In this document: positions 1 to 6,148 of the stretch, piece after piece
How the letters are laid out: each line of letters begins with the position of its first letter
Numbering within the stretch: position 1 is the first letter of the stretch
DNA from: Desulfobacterales bacterium
GTDB lineage: Bacteria > Desulfobacterota > Desulfobacteria > Desulfobacterales > UBA5852
NCBI GenBank assembly: GCA_016735415.1
Contig: JAERRP010000128.1
Coordinates: forward strand, 1-12,942
Length of the DNA: 12,942 nt
Direction of reading: 5' to 3'
Translations under genes and position numbers: made by a program
The notes under the pieces: model-generated
What the model saw: the letters and a program-made list of their open reading frames with translations, nothing else
What the model was told of the DNA's origin: nothing
Database searches by the model: none

Positions 1-21
1 TTTTCAGTTGGCGACAACGCT

Positions 22-192
22 TCAATCAAAACAGTTTTTCGAACGCCGTCCGCTTTCGCAGGCGGTTTCCGCATAGCAGTCGCTGTGCCCCGCCATGCTC
101 GTGGAGCAGAAATCACATTGGCGAACAGCATCCCGGAGCTGTTTTTTTTCATTTTTCAAGCAGTTTAAGTTCTGCTCGCTGACTTTTTTCAT
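22..192 (-). CDS. Small six-cysteine hypothetical protein (56 aa)
   Basis: I do not recognise this family. The ATG at 192 is preceded by a good Shine-Dalgarno (GGGAGG, about 7 nt upstream) and the frame runs to a TGA at 22-24. The 56-residue product has a charged, helix-prone N-terminus (residues 1-25) and a cysteine-rich second half. Cysteines are at 11, 26, 29, 39, 45 and 54, including one C-x2-C pair (CDFC, 26-29). No signal peptide or membrane segment is visible. The spacing does not match a ferredoxin or rubredoxin; a zinc or redox-active disulfide protein is possible but that is inference. It lies about 305 bp downstream of the sulfite-reductase-like gene on the same strand. The ribosome-binding site and Cys content argue that it is real; there is no homology evidence. 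Confidence 0.6.
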   Translation of the reverse strand: MKKVSEQNLNCLKNEKKQLRDAVRQCDFCSTSMAGHSDCYAETACESGRRSKNCFD

Positions 193-497
193 GAGGCTAC
201 CTCCCTTGCTTCGTTCGGTTCGCTTGAACCATGGCGGCCGAAAGGTTTTCCCGCCGGAAGGTTCTCTGGAAGGATAATTCGCGCTGTTTAAAAGTCAACG
301 CCGCCCCTCTTGGCGCTGCCCGGGGCCAATTCAGGTCCTTGCCACAGGCACGGTTTACGAACAGAGGGGATAGGTTTGGTTGGAGGCAGGGCCGCAGCGA
401 TTTGGCGTCCGCAGGCGTAGCCGGCTACGTCGAGGAGCGCCACAGAGCGAGAACGCCGCCCGGGACTAAAAGATGCCCCTATAAGCAAAAAAGTGTT
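193..497. repeat. Non-coding stretch with cruciform, probable dispersed repeat
   Basis: No convincing gene lies here; the only minus-strand frame (288-488) has low-complexity composition and no ribosome-binding site. At 403-442 there is a strong two-level inverted repeat: the perfect 14-bp palindrome CGTAGCCGGCTACG (416-429) sits inside the arms TGGCGTCC and GGAgCGCCA. The style resembles dispersed non-coding repeats I associate with Desulfosarcina-type genomes, but only one copy is present in this window, so repetitiveness is inferred. It separates the sulfite-reductase-like gene from the small Cys-rich gene and could act as a transcriptional or mRNA-processing boundary. Confidence 0.4.
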
Positions 498-1307
498 TCA
501 ACGAAGGGGGAATTGAAGCTCACGGGAATACACTTCGATATCTTCCGATTTCAGGAGGTTGGCGAAGCGCTGGCCGTTGCGGCTGCGGGCTTTGTACCAG
601 TCGATGCAATCCTGGATGATTCGGAGCACCGTGTCCTCGTCGTAAATATCGGGCAGTTCGGTGGCCAGGCGGGGATGGCGGCCCAGTTTGCCCCCCAGTT
701 GGACACGGTAGCCGGTCTGACCGGCCGCGAGGGTTCCCGTCGGGCATACGGCCACGCATTTTCCGCAGGCGATGCAGCGAGCGTCCTCAATGGCAAGGCC
801 CGGGGCCGTCTCATCCAGGATGACAGCCTCTTCCGGACAAGCGTCCAGGCAGGCTTCACAGCGGGTGCATTCGTTGGGGGTAATCCGGGGGCGGCAGGCG
901 CCGATGATGCCGATATCCTTGATCTGGGGCTGGGAACAGGCATTGGGACAGTCTGCCACGGCGATACGCAGCTCGTGGTGAAAGCGCAGTTTTCCGGAAA
1001 CGGTCTGTTTGAGAAAGCCCAGCAGGTTGGCCGCTTCGAGCAGGGCCTGGATGCGCGGCACGAGACCGTCGTTTTCAATGGCGCGGTTGGGGCAGCCGCT
1101 GGGACCGAAACAGGCGTCCAGCTGGTAGCCGCGCATTTCGGATTCCATATTGTTGAGGTAGCGGCGCTGGGTGGCCTTGACCTCCGCCAGGGTCACCACG
1201 GGTTTGCCCTCGGCGTCGGCCTCTTTCTCCACCCGCGCCCGCACGCGCTTGCGAACGAAAAAAGGAACTTTCTTGATGGCCTTTTCGGCCTCAGGGGCCC
1301 ACTTCAT
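498..1307 (-). CDS. Mini siroheme sulfite/nitrite reductase-like protein with PCP_red domain and 2x[4Fe-4S]
   Basis: This 269-aa cytoplasmic protein has three parts. Residues 1-45 match the PCP_red domain (start WAPEAEKAIKKVPFFVRKRV). Residues about 60-140 form a sulfite/nitrite-reductase core with the siroheme-[4Fe-4S] signature C66-x5-C72 ... C120-x3-C124 (ACFGPSGC and CPNAC). A two-cluster ferredoxin insert follows, with C147-x2-C-x2-C-x3-C157-P and C178-x2-C-x2-C-x3-C188-P. The C-terminal GYRVQLGGKLGRHPRLA segment (200-216) is typical of DsrAB/AsrC-type proteins. Such single-half 'Dsr-like' proteins occur widely in anaerobes and mostly lack a proven substrate; sulfite, nitrite or an assimilatory role is possible. 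At about half the length of DsrA it probably works as an oligomer. It is 46 bp downstream of the RraA gene, probably co-transcribed. The family is secure, the substrate is not. Confidence 0.88.
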   Translation of the reverse strand: MKWAPEAEKAIKKVPFFVRKRVRARVEKEADAEGKPVVTLAEVKATQRRYLNNMESEMRGYQLDACFGPSGCPNRAIENDGLVPRIQALLEAANLLGFLKQTVSGKLRFHHELRIAVADCPNACSQPQIKDIGIIGACRPRITPNECTRCEACLDACPEEAVILDETAPGLAIEDARCIACGKCVAVCPTGTLAAGQTGYRVQLGGKLGRHPRLATELPDIYDEDTVLRIIQDCIDWYKARSRNGQRFANLLKSEDIEVYSRELQFPLR

Positions 1308-1353
1308 ATCCGCATCTCCGTTTCGACCGCTTTTTCACCCCGCGGAGGAAACC

Positions 1354-1857
1354 CTATCGGATCAATCGCCGGCCGGAAACCACCATCCCGTCGTCGTCGG
1401 CATAGAGGTATTCACCCGGACGAAAGGTGACACCGGCAAAGGTCACAGGCAGGTTTTCCTGGCCCTGCCCCCTTTTACCGCTTTTCAGGGGATGGGTGTT
1501 CAGGGCGCGGATACCGATCGGCAGGGCGGCGATGGCCGTCGCATCCCGAATACAACCGTTGACCACAATGCCCTGCCAGCCGTTTTGAACAGCCAGACCG
1601 GCCAGAATATCACCCACCAGGGCACATTCGAGTGAGCCCCCGCCGTCGATAACCAGAACGGCATCCGTAACGGTCTGCTCCAGCTGGCGGCGCACCAGCA
1701 CATTGTCCTTGAAGACCTGGACGGTATGAATCCGGCCGCCGAAGGACCGCTGCCCGCCGTAAGACCGGAATTCCGGCCGGGTGATCTGGAGTTGATCGGC
1801 ATGGGCGTCGCAAAGATCCGCCGTCGCTATCCGGATGGGGTTGGCAGCTTCGGTCAT
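1354..1857 (-). CDS. rraA: RraA family protein (RNase E regulator / HMG aldolase-like)
   Basis: The protein aligns along its whole length with E. coli RraA: ATADLCDAHADQL near the N-terminus, YGGQRSFGGRIHTV (33-46), VIDGGGSLECALVGD (69-83) and GVTFRPGEYLYADDDG (142-157). I chose the ATG at 1857 (167 aa, close to E. coli's 161) because GGAGGA lies 9 nt upstream; an in-frame ATG at 1878 has no such site. RraA binds RNase E and inhibits it, while related proteins are class II 4-hydroxy-4-methyl-2-oxoglutarate aldolases/oxaloacetate decarboxylases. Here the metal/substrate Arg-Asp pair is kept (R104-D105, CIRDA), whereas E. coli RraA has Arg-Gln. Aldolase or decarboxylase activity therefore remains possible. 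It precedes the sulfite-reductase-like gene and follows a MITE-like element. Confidence 0.88.
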   Translation of the reverse strand: MTEAANPIRIATADLCDAHADQLQITRPEFRSYGGQRSFGGRIHTVQVFKDNVLVRRQLEQTVTDAVLVIDGGGSLECALVGDILAGLAVQNGWQGIVVNGCIRDATAIAALPIGIRALNTHPLKSGKRGQGQENLPVTFAGVTFRPGEYLYADDDGMVVSGRRLIR

Positions 1858-1886
1858 GGGTTTTATTCCTCCGGCCACTCAAGGTT

Positions 1887-2037
1887 GACGACTTCGTAAA
1901 AAGTCCAATAACTGCGTTAGGCGGCCTTCCTCGTCACGGCGGCTTACGCTCAGTACGCCTCATTCCACGAAATTTGCGAGCCTTGTTCTTGAACTTTTTA
2001 CAAAGCCGTTTAAATGTGGACTTTTTACGAGTCCATC
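1887..2037. repeat. MITE-like element 1 (151 bp, terminal inverted repeats)
   Basis: The two ends (1887-1907 and 2017-2037) are inverted copies matching at 17 of 21 positions and sharing the 13-bp core CGTAAAAAGTCCA. Each end can itself fold (GACTT...AAGTC; GGACT...AGTCC). A third related motif, GAACTTTTTACAAAGCC, lies at 1991-2007. There is no coding capacity and no clear target-site duplication. It occupies nearly all of the gap between the DVU0298-like gene (stop at 2059) and the RraA gene, so it could separate the two transcription units or supply signals to rraA. Size and structure fit a non-autonomous miniature transposable element or a REP-like mosaic; the parent transposase family is unknown. 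Confidence 0.6.
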
Positions 2038-2058
2038 GGGGTTTGCACAAAAAATAAA

Positions 2059-2766
2059 TTAGCCATTTTCAGCGTTGCGGCGTCCGGGCGGCAGCTTTTC
2101 CCGGACAAGATCCGCAACCGTAACGTCCGTCAGGCGGCCGTCATGATAAAACGGCAACGTTTCCCGATCCCCGGCCAGCGGATCGATATCACGGGCCAGG
2201 GTCGATTCGCCCAGGGCGCGCAAGACCCAGACGGCATGGCCACGATGGCAGACATCCGGGGATTCGAGAAAGGGTCGTACAAAAGGCGCCGCCTCCGCGA
2301 CCATCACCGGCCGGGCATGCGCCAGGCGCCCCAGCCCCCACAAGACACCCCGCTGGAGAATGGGATGCTCTAAAAAATTGCAGTCCGGCCGGATATAGGA
2401 AACCAGGATACAGGCGAACTCACGGGCCAGCGCGGGATGCCGGGCAGTAATCTCACCCATGGCTTCGGGCGCCCCCCACCCGATGCCGCCGGATTCGTCA
2501 TTGAGGGGCCACATGAGCCGGCGCATGACCACCCGGGCGGATTCCATTTCCGCATCCGCCAGACGGCTCACCACCGCCCCCATGCCGCTGACGGCCCGCC
2601 AGCGCAGAAGCGCGTCCCCGCTGCAGAAAAAAGAAAACAGCGGATTGACCGCCCGGCGGCCTGGAAAAGCCTCCATCGACGTCATGGCCCGCCCGAAGTC
2701 CGCATCGTGCAACACTTCCCGAATGCGGGCTTTCAGGACGCGATGGGTTAGGCCGGCCGCCTTCAT
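2059..2766 (-). CDS. HEAT-repeat protein, DVU0298-like
   Basis: The soluble protein is rich in helical hairpins spaced like HEAT/armadillo repeats: RAVNPLFSFF, LLRWRAVSGMGAVVSRLAD, ILQRGVLWGLGRLA and CHRGHAVWVLRAL. It resembles the 'DVU0298 family' of sulfate reducers, which has no established biochemical role. Such repeats usually act as protein-binding scaffolds. I placed the start at the ATG at 2766 (235 aa) because the domain begins there. The frame stays open upstream to an ATG at 2823 and a GTG at 2829, which would overlap the DsrE-family gene by about 30 bp and add a low-complexity RFKGPGGRYG-type tail. None of the starts has a strong Shine-Dalgarno, so the start is uncertain. It follows the DsrE-family gene closely and is probably co-transcribed. 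The family name is from memory. Confidence 0.75.
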   Translation of the reverse strand: MKAAGLTHRVLKARIREVLHDADFGRAMTSMEAFPGRRAVNPLFSFFCSGDALLRWRAVSGMGAVVSRLADAEMESARVVMRRLMWPLNDESGGIGWGAPEAMGEITARHPALAREFACILVSYIRPDCNFLEHPILQRGVLWGLGRLAHARPVMVAEAAPFVRPFLESPDVCHRGHAVWVLRALGESTLARDIDPLAGDRETLPFYHDGRLTDVTVADLVREKLPPGRRNAENG

Positions 2767-2797
2767 GTCAGGACGGCCGTACCGGCCGCCGGGGCCC

Positions 2798-3145
2798 TTA
2801 AAACGTGATGATTTCGTAGCCATCTTCACGAAAGGCCGCCATTCCCGGATGGCCGTTCATATCGTCCAGGAGCGCAAGCCCCTTGTCTTCGATGTTCTGC
2901 CGGGCCCCCAGCTTCTGGGCGCAGGCCTTGCAGGCGCCCGTCACAAGTTTTTGGGCCAGGGCCTTCTGCCAGAGGCCGTTGAGCCAGTTGTCCGGCTGTG
3001 AGAGTTCGGCCACCAGCCGGGTGGATTCGCCCTCCATGACGATTTGGACTGTATCGCCCCGGTCGTGCATGTCCAAAGCGTTCAAGAGTACATGCACGAA
3101 GCACATGGGGGAGCCATTGAAGACGAACATGGCAACCTTTTTCAT
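2798..3145 (-). CDS. DsrE/DsrF-like family protein
   Basis: This 115-aa cytoplasmic protein has the DsrE fold signature: an N-terminal beta strand (KKVAMFVFNG), a helix with VHVLLNALDM, a strand DTVQIVMEGE, and a helix carrying GACKACAQKLG. Cysteines are at 15, 72 and 75. C72-x2-C75 lies where DsrE-family sulfur carriers and their relatives hold reactive cysteines. Members bind or relay persulfide sulfur, though many DsrE-like proteins in anaerobes are uncharacterised. The start is well supported by GAGGAG 7 nt upstream of the ATG. A candidate sigma-70 promoter sits just ahead (3163-3192). Downstream comes the HEAT protein. Its neighbourhood suggests a role in sulfur or redox stress, but the exact partner is unknown. 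Confidence 0.8.
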   Translation of the reverse strand: MKKVAMFVFNGSPMCFVHVLLNALDMHDRGDTVQIVMEGESTRLVAELSQPDNWLNGLWQKALAQKLVTGACKACAQKLGARQNIEDKGLALLDDMNGHPGMAAFREDGYEIITF

Positions 3146-3162
3146 CCGTCATCTCCTCGGGG

Positions 3163-3192
3163 TTTATACTATCCCCACGAAAGTGGTTTCAA
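3163..3192 (-). promoter_or_regulatory. Candidate sigma-70 promoter before the DsrE-family gene
   Basis: On the minus strand TTGAAA (3187-3192) is followed after 18 bp by TATAAA (3163-3168). The spacer contains a short dyad CCAC-tttc-GTGG. This lies in the 56-bp gap between the ferredoxin and the DsrE-family gene, which is the only sizeable break in that part of the series. The predicted start of transcription (about 3156) would fall within the ribosome-binding site, giving a very short leader. That weakens the call. Confidence 0.35.
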
Positions 3193-3201
3193 AACTGCGA
3201 A

Positions 3202-3393
3202 TCAAATCTCTTCCCAGCGGATACAATCCTGGGGGCAGTATTTGACGGCGTCGTCCACTTCCGCTTCCGGATAGCATTCCATTTCGGCCACCTCGATATA
3301 CCCGGCATCGTTCAGCCGGAACAGCTCGGGATATATCTCGTAGCAACCGGCACAGAGGGTGCAGTCGCTCATATCGATCAGCGGCACTTTCAT
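3202..3393 (-). CDS. Single-cluster [4Fe-4S] ferredoxin
   Basis: This 63-aa ferredoxin has the pattern of Desulfovibrio-type one-cluster ferredoxins: C11-x2-C14-x2-C17 plus a distal C53-P. The residue that would be the fourth Cys of a second cluster motif is Tyr21 (CYEIYPELF). Extra cysteines at 40 and 57 could form a disulfide or be free. It should act as a low-potential electron carrier in the cytoplasm. Its ATG overlaps the TGA of the flavodiiron gene (ATGA, 3390-3393), so translation is coupled. The ferredoxin may therefore serve that enzyme, alongside or instead of rubredoxin. Family assignment is firm; the partnership is inferred from the overlap. Confidence 0.9.
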   Translation of the reverse strand: MKVPLIDMSDCTLCAGCYEIYPELFRLNDAGYIEVAEMECYPEAEVDDAVKYCPQDCIRWEEI

Positions 3394-4571
3394 TTCATCG
3401 CTTCAGCGATTTTGCGGCCGAAATCCTCGCAGGCCGCGAGCCCTTCGTTATCCGGAACATATTGAAGGCGCAGTCCGGGCTCCACCAGATCGAATTTCAT
3501 GGCCTGCAGTTCGCTCGTTACCTGCCGCACGGCTTCGCCGCTCCAGCCATAGGAGCCGAAGGCCGCGCCGATCTTGTTTTGCGGTTTCAGCCCTTTCATG
3601 TAAGTCAAAAAATCGCTCACGGTGGGAAATAGCTGGTTGTTGAGCGTCGGCGATCCCACGACGATCGCCCGGGCATCGAGCACTTCGGTCATCACGTCGC
3701 TGCGGTGTGTGCAGCGCAGATCCATCGGCACGGCGTAGACACCGGTCTCGGCCAACCCGGTCACGATGGCCTCGGCCATTTTCTGGGTGCTGTGCCACAT
3801 GGTGTCGTACACCACCAGCGCCTTGTGGGCCGGCGTCTGCTTCGACCAGCGTACATAGGCATCTATGATCTTGCTGATATCCTTGCGCCACAGTATGCCG
3901 TGGTCGGGGCAGATCATGTTGAATTCAAGCCCCATCTCGGTGATTTTTTCGAGAAGTTTGAGCGTTTTGGCCGCGTAAAGCAGCAGGATATTGGCATAAT
4001 ACTTCTGGGCGTGGGGCATGATCCGGTCGCCGATTTCATCGTCGAACTTTTCAGGACCGGCGTAGTGCTGACCGAAAGCATCGCTTGAAAAGAGAATCTT
4101 ATCTTCCTGCAGATAGGTAAACATGCTGTCAGGCCAGTGCAGCATGCGCGTTTCCAGAAAGGTCAGCGTGCGACGGCCCAGGCTGAGCTCTTCCCCGCTT
4201 CCAACCGGATGGTAGTTCCAGGCGGGGGCAAAATGCTGTTTGAGGTTCTTGGCGCCCATTTTGGAACAGTAGAGCGGCTTGTCCTCGCCGATGCGGTGCA
4301 TAACCCGCGGCAGTCCGCCCGAGTGGTCCATTTCCGTATGGTTGCTGATCACCAGATCGATTTTCCCGGGATCCACAATCCGGGCGATGTTGTCCAGCAT
4401 CTGATCCGCAAATTCTTTCTTGACCGTGTCGATCAGGGCGATTTTTTCGTCCATCACCAGAAAGGCGTTGTAGGTGGATCCCTGATGCGTGCTGTAGCCG
4501 TGGAAATCCCGGATGTTCCAGTCTTTGACACCCACATCGTAAATACCGTCTGCAATTTCGATTGGTCGCAT
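3390..4571 (-). CDS. roo: A-type flavodiiron protein (rubredoxin:oxygen oxidoreductase)
   Basis: The 393-aa protein has an N-terminal metallo-beta-lactamase-fold diiron domain (about 1-248) and a C-terminal flavodoxin domain (about 250-393). Diiron ligands are visible as H78-x-E80-x-D82, H145, D164 and H224 (CPDHG), at almost the same positions as in Desulfovibrio gigas ROO. The FMN site begins at VVYDTMWHSTQKMA (253-266) and continues with GSPTLNN and KIGAAFGSYGWSGEA. The family reduces O2 to water (sometimes NO to N2O) using electrons from rubredoxin, and is soluble and cytoplasmic. The ATG at 4571 has GGGAG upstream. A rubredoxin gene lies next upstream (interrupted by a MITE-like element), and a coupled ferredoxin lies downstream. 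Length is normal and all key ligands are intact. O2 versus NO preference cannot be told from the sequence. Confidence 0.96.
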   Translation of the reverse strand: MRPIEIADGIYDVGVKDWNIRDFHGYSTHQGSTYNAFLVMDEKIALIDTVKKEFADQMLDNIARIVDPGKIDLVISNHTEMDHSGGLPRVMHRIGEDKPLYCSKMGAKNLKQHFAPAWNYHPVGSGEELSLGRRTLTFLETRMLHWPDSMFTYLQEDKILFSSDAFGQHYAGPEKFDDEIGDRIMPHAQKYYANILLLYAAKTLKLLEKITEMGLEFNMICPDHGILWRKDISKIIDAYVRWSKQTPAHKALVVYDTMWHSTQKMAEAIVTGLAETGVYAVPMDLRCTHRSDVMTEVLDARAIVVGSPTLNNQLFPTVSDFLTYMKGLKPQNKIGAAFGSYGWSGEAVRQVTSELQAMKFDLVEPGLRLQYVPDNEGLAACEDFGRKIAEAMK

Positions 4572-4682
4572 GATGCTCCCTCAAATGATTTGGCGTTGAA
4601 AGAATTGAAGCCCGACCAGCGCGGCCGGTACCGGGCCTGTAAGATCGAAAAAAAAAGATAAGACCCCCCTGAGATAAAATCA

Positions 4683-4720
4683 ATGCCCTTTTCGCCCGCC
4701 GGTGGGGCGGAAAAGGGCAT
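4683..4720 (-). terminator. Strong stem-loop between rubredoxin and flavodiiron genes
   Basis: The arms ATGCCCTTTTCgCCC and GGGGCGGAAAAGGGCAT form a long hairpin with a single-base bulge. On the minus strand it is not followed at once by a T run; TTGATTTTAT comes next, and a nine-T run lies further on at 4648-4656. It could end the rubredoxin transcript or act as an mRNA processing site ahead of the flavodiiron gene. The rest of 4572-4757 contains nothing gene-like. A short near-palindrome GGCCGGTACCGGGCC lies at 4623-4637. Confidence 0.4.
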
Positions 4721-4757
4721 CGGTACCAAAGCGCCTGTCGTTGATTCAAGCGGCGGT

Positions 4758-4903
4758 TAGAACCTGTCTCAAAAATAAGGATCAGGGGCTCATGACAAGG
4801 CGCGAAACGGCGAAAAAGCGGAGCCTACACGTCGTATGCAAGCATTTTGAGCCGGTTGGCAACACCGTCAAGAGCACTCAGACTGTTTTTGGGATGGGTT
4901 CTA
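4758..4903. repeat. MITE-like element 2 (146 bp) abutting the rubredoxin stop codon
   Basis: The ends TAGAACCTGTCTCAAAAA (4758-4775) and, inverted, TAGAACCCATCCCAAAAA (4886-4903) match at 15 of 18 positions. Both ends carry TA outside GAACC, which fits the TA target duplication of IS630/Tc1-mariner-type elements; that class assignment is inference. There is no coding capacity. The right-hand TA-G is the TAG stop codon of rubredoxin, so the insertion lies exactly at the 3' end of that gene and leaves the protein intact. It separates rubredoxin from the flavodiiron protein it would normally feed. Confidence 0.65.
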
Positions 4904-5062
4904 TTCTTCCTTTTCAAAGTCGTCCTTACCGGCCCCGCAAATCGGGCAGACCCAGTCTTCGGGCACTTCTTTCCAGGCCGTTCCGGGGTTCACTCCGTTG
5001 TCCGGATCGCCATCCGCCGGGTCATACACATAACCGCAGATCGTGCAAACATACTTGTCCAT
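4901..5062 (-). CDS. rub: Rubredoxin
   Basis: This is a canonical 53-aa rubredoxin with the Fe(Cys)4 site C6-x2-C9 (CTICG) and C39-x2-C42 (CPICG), plus the conserved Y-V-Y-D-P, D-W-V-C-P and K-D-D-F-E residues. The start at 5062 has AGGAGG 9 nt upstream; the open frame extends further 5' but that part is not rubredoxin-like. It carries single electrons in the cytoplasm to rubrerythrin, desulfoferrodoxin and the flavodiiron protein, all encoded in this window. The stop codon TAG lies within the terminal repeat of a MITE-like element. Upstream, 82 bp away, is the flavoprotein fusion gene. Identification is essentially certain. Confidence 0.97.
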   Translation of the reverse strand: MDKYVCTICGYVYDPADGDPDNGVNPGTAWKEVPEDWVCPICGAGKDDFEKEE

Positions 5063-5104
5063 TCCTGATTTCCTCCTTTTCTCGAGAGTAGAAACGCGTG
5101 GTCT

Positions 5105-5118
5105 ATTCGTATCCGAAT
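5105..5118. promoter_or_regulatory. Short dyad upstream of rubredoxin
   Basis: ATTCG-tatc-CGAAT is a perfect 5-bp inverted repeat with a 4-nt centre, in the 82-bp gap ahead of rubredoxin, about 43 bp from its ATG. It could be an operator half-site pair or a small hairpin in the leader. I see no confident -35/-10 pair beside it. Confidence 0.2.
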
Positions 5119-5144
5119 GAAAATCTTTTCCGACCGTGAGGCCT

Positions 5145-6125
5145 TCAGGCGCCGGGCGGGTACTCCGCCAGCAGGGTCCGGACCTGCGCCGCGACGGCCT
5201 TGGCCAGCGACGCGGCCCCTTCCGGGTCATCCGCCGTTAATGCGGGCAGATCCCAGGTCTGCCAGGTGCCATCAGGCAGCGGGGGCAGATCAAGGCCCGG
5301 CGTCAGGGCGATACCCCGGTCCGGCCGGAACCCCGCCATGACGCCGGCCAGATCCTGCGGCGTTTCGTAGGCCATGTCCCAGCCCATGGCGCCGACCGCC
5401 TTGACCGCCGCCGGATCGATTTCCGCCGCCGGATCGATTCCCCCTGAGGCCACCGCCAGACGCTCACCCCCCAGGGCCCGTGTCAGGGCCGCCGCCATGG
5501 GACCGCGAGCGGCATCTTCCCGTCCGGCGAAAAGGATCCGGTGTCGATCCTGCAGGGGTTGCATGAGTTCGGCCACGGCCCGCTCGATATCCACTTCGAC
5601 GTCCGGATGGCGGGCCATGTCCCCGGCGCCTTCGATATCCCGGTAGGTCAGGTGCCCGGCGTATTCCGCATCGATGGCATCGCAGAAATACTGCAGGGTC
5701 AGGTGAATGGCGTCGAACAGGTTTTTCCCCCGGGTGGCCGCCATGGACAGTAGAAATACTTTTTTGGTTCGGTGTCGCGGGTCCCGCAGTCGCAACCGGT
5801 ATTTGCGGGCCCAGAAGAGCTGGCAGCGGTCGATCAGCGCCTTGAGCTGGGCGGTCATATTGTAGAAGAACACCGGCGTGGCCACTACAATCACGTCGGC
5901 CCGGCGGATCAGGGAGTAGATCTCGTCGCGGACATCGTCCTCGATCGGGCAGGTGCCCCGGGTTTCGCAGACCGTGTATTCCTTGCAGGGGAGGATGTGG
6001 CGGCGAGCCACCTCGACCATTACGGTCTCAGCGCCGTGGGCAGTCGCGGCCTTCAGGAATCGATCCAGAAGAAAACGGCTGTTGCCTTTGCGTCGGGGAC
6101 TGCCCTGCAGGCCGACAACCAGCAT
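5145..6125 (-). CDS. Flavoprotein (NADPH-dependent FMN reductase fold) fused to a degenerate LMW phosphatase/ArsC-like domain
   Basis: Residues 1 to about 190 are a flavodoxin-like reductase: FMN phosphate loop GSPRRKGNS (8-16), [17 protein letters not shown] (84-100), and a Cys-rich loop C47-x5-C53-x5-C59-PIEDD. In iron-sulfur flavoproteins this loop would bind a cluster, but here the C-x2-C-x2-C spacing is lost. Residues about 194-326 resemble low-molecular-weight tyrosine phosphatase/arsenate reductase: [19 protein letters not shown] (195-213) aligns with the C-x5-R-S loop, but Gly201 replaces the nucleophilic Cys while Arg207 is kept. WDLP and DDP (291-301) sit where the acid loop lies. 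The second domain is therefore probably a catalytically dead sensor or binding module. The start has GGAGG 6 nt upstream. It lies between the triheme cytochrome and rubredoxin. Substrate and partner are unknown. Confidence 0.85.
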   Translation of the reverse strand: MLVVGLQGSPRRKGNSRFLLDRFLKAATAHGAETVMVEVARRHILPCKEYTVCETRGTCPIEDDVRDEIYSLIRRADVIVVATPVFFYNMTAQLKALIDRCQLFWARKYRLRLRDPRHRTKKVFLLSMAATRGKNLFDAIHLTLQYFCDAIDAEYAGHLTYRDIEGAGDMARHPDVEVDIERAVAELMQPLQDRHRILFAGREDAARGPMAAALTRALGGERLAVASGGIDPAAEIDPAAVKAVGAMGWDMAYETPQDLAGVMAGFRPDRGIALTPGLDLPPLPDGTWQTWDLPALTADDPEGAASLAKAVAAQVRTLLAEYPPGA

Positions 6126-6148
6126 AATACGCCTCCGCCGTTATAAGA

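Noticed and set aside
288..488. 66-codon minus-strand frame in the non-coding stretch
   Set aside because: No ribosome-binding site, biased composition, and it runs across the cruciform of a probable repeat.
231..1430. 399-codon plus-strand open frame
   Set aside because: It lies antisense to the sulfite-reductase-like gene, has no ribosome-binding site and no family likeness; long antisense frames are common in GC-rich genes.
5405..5440. 18-bp tandem repeat encoding IDPAA twice in the phosphatase-like domain
   Set aside because: The domain has the same length here as normal LMW-PTP/ArsC proteins (S-G-G...D-P-A-A-V), so this is probably sequence convergence rather than a recent insertion.
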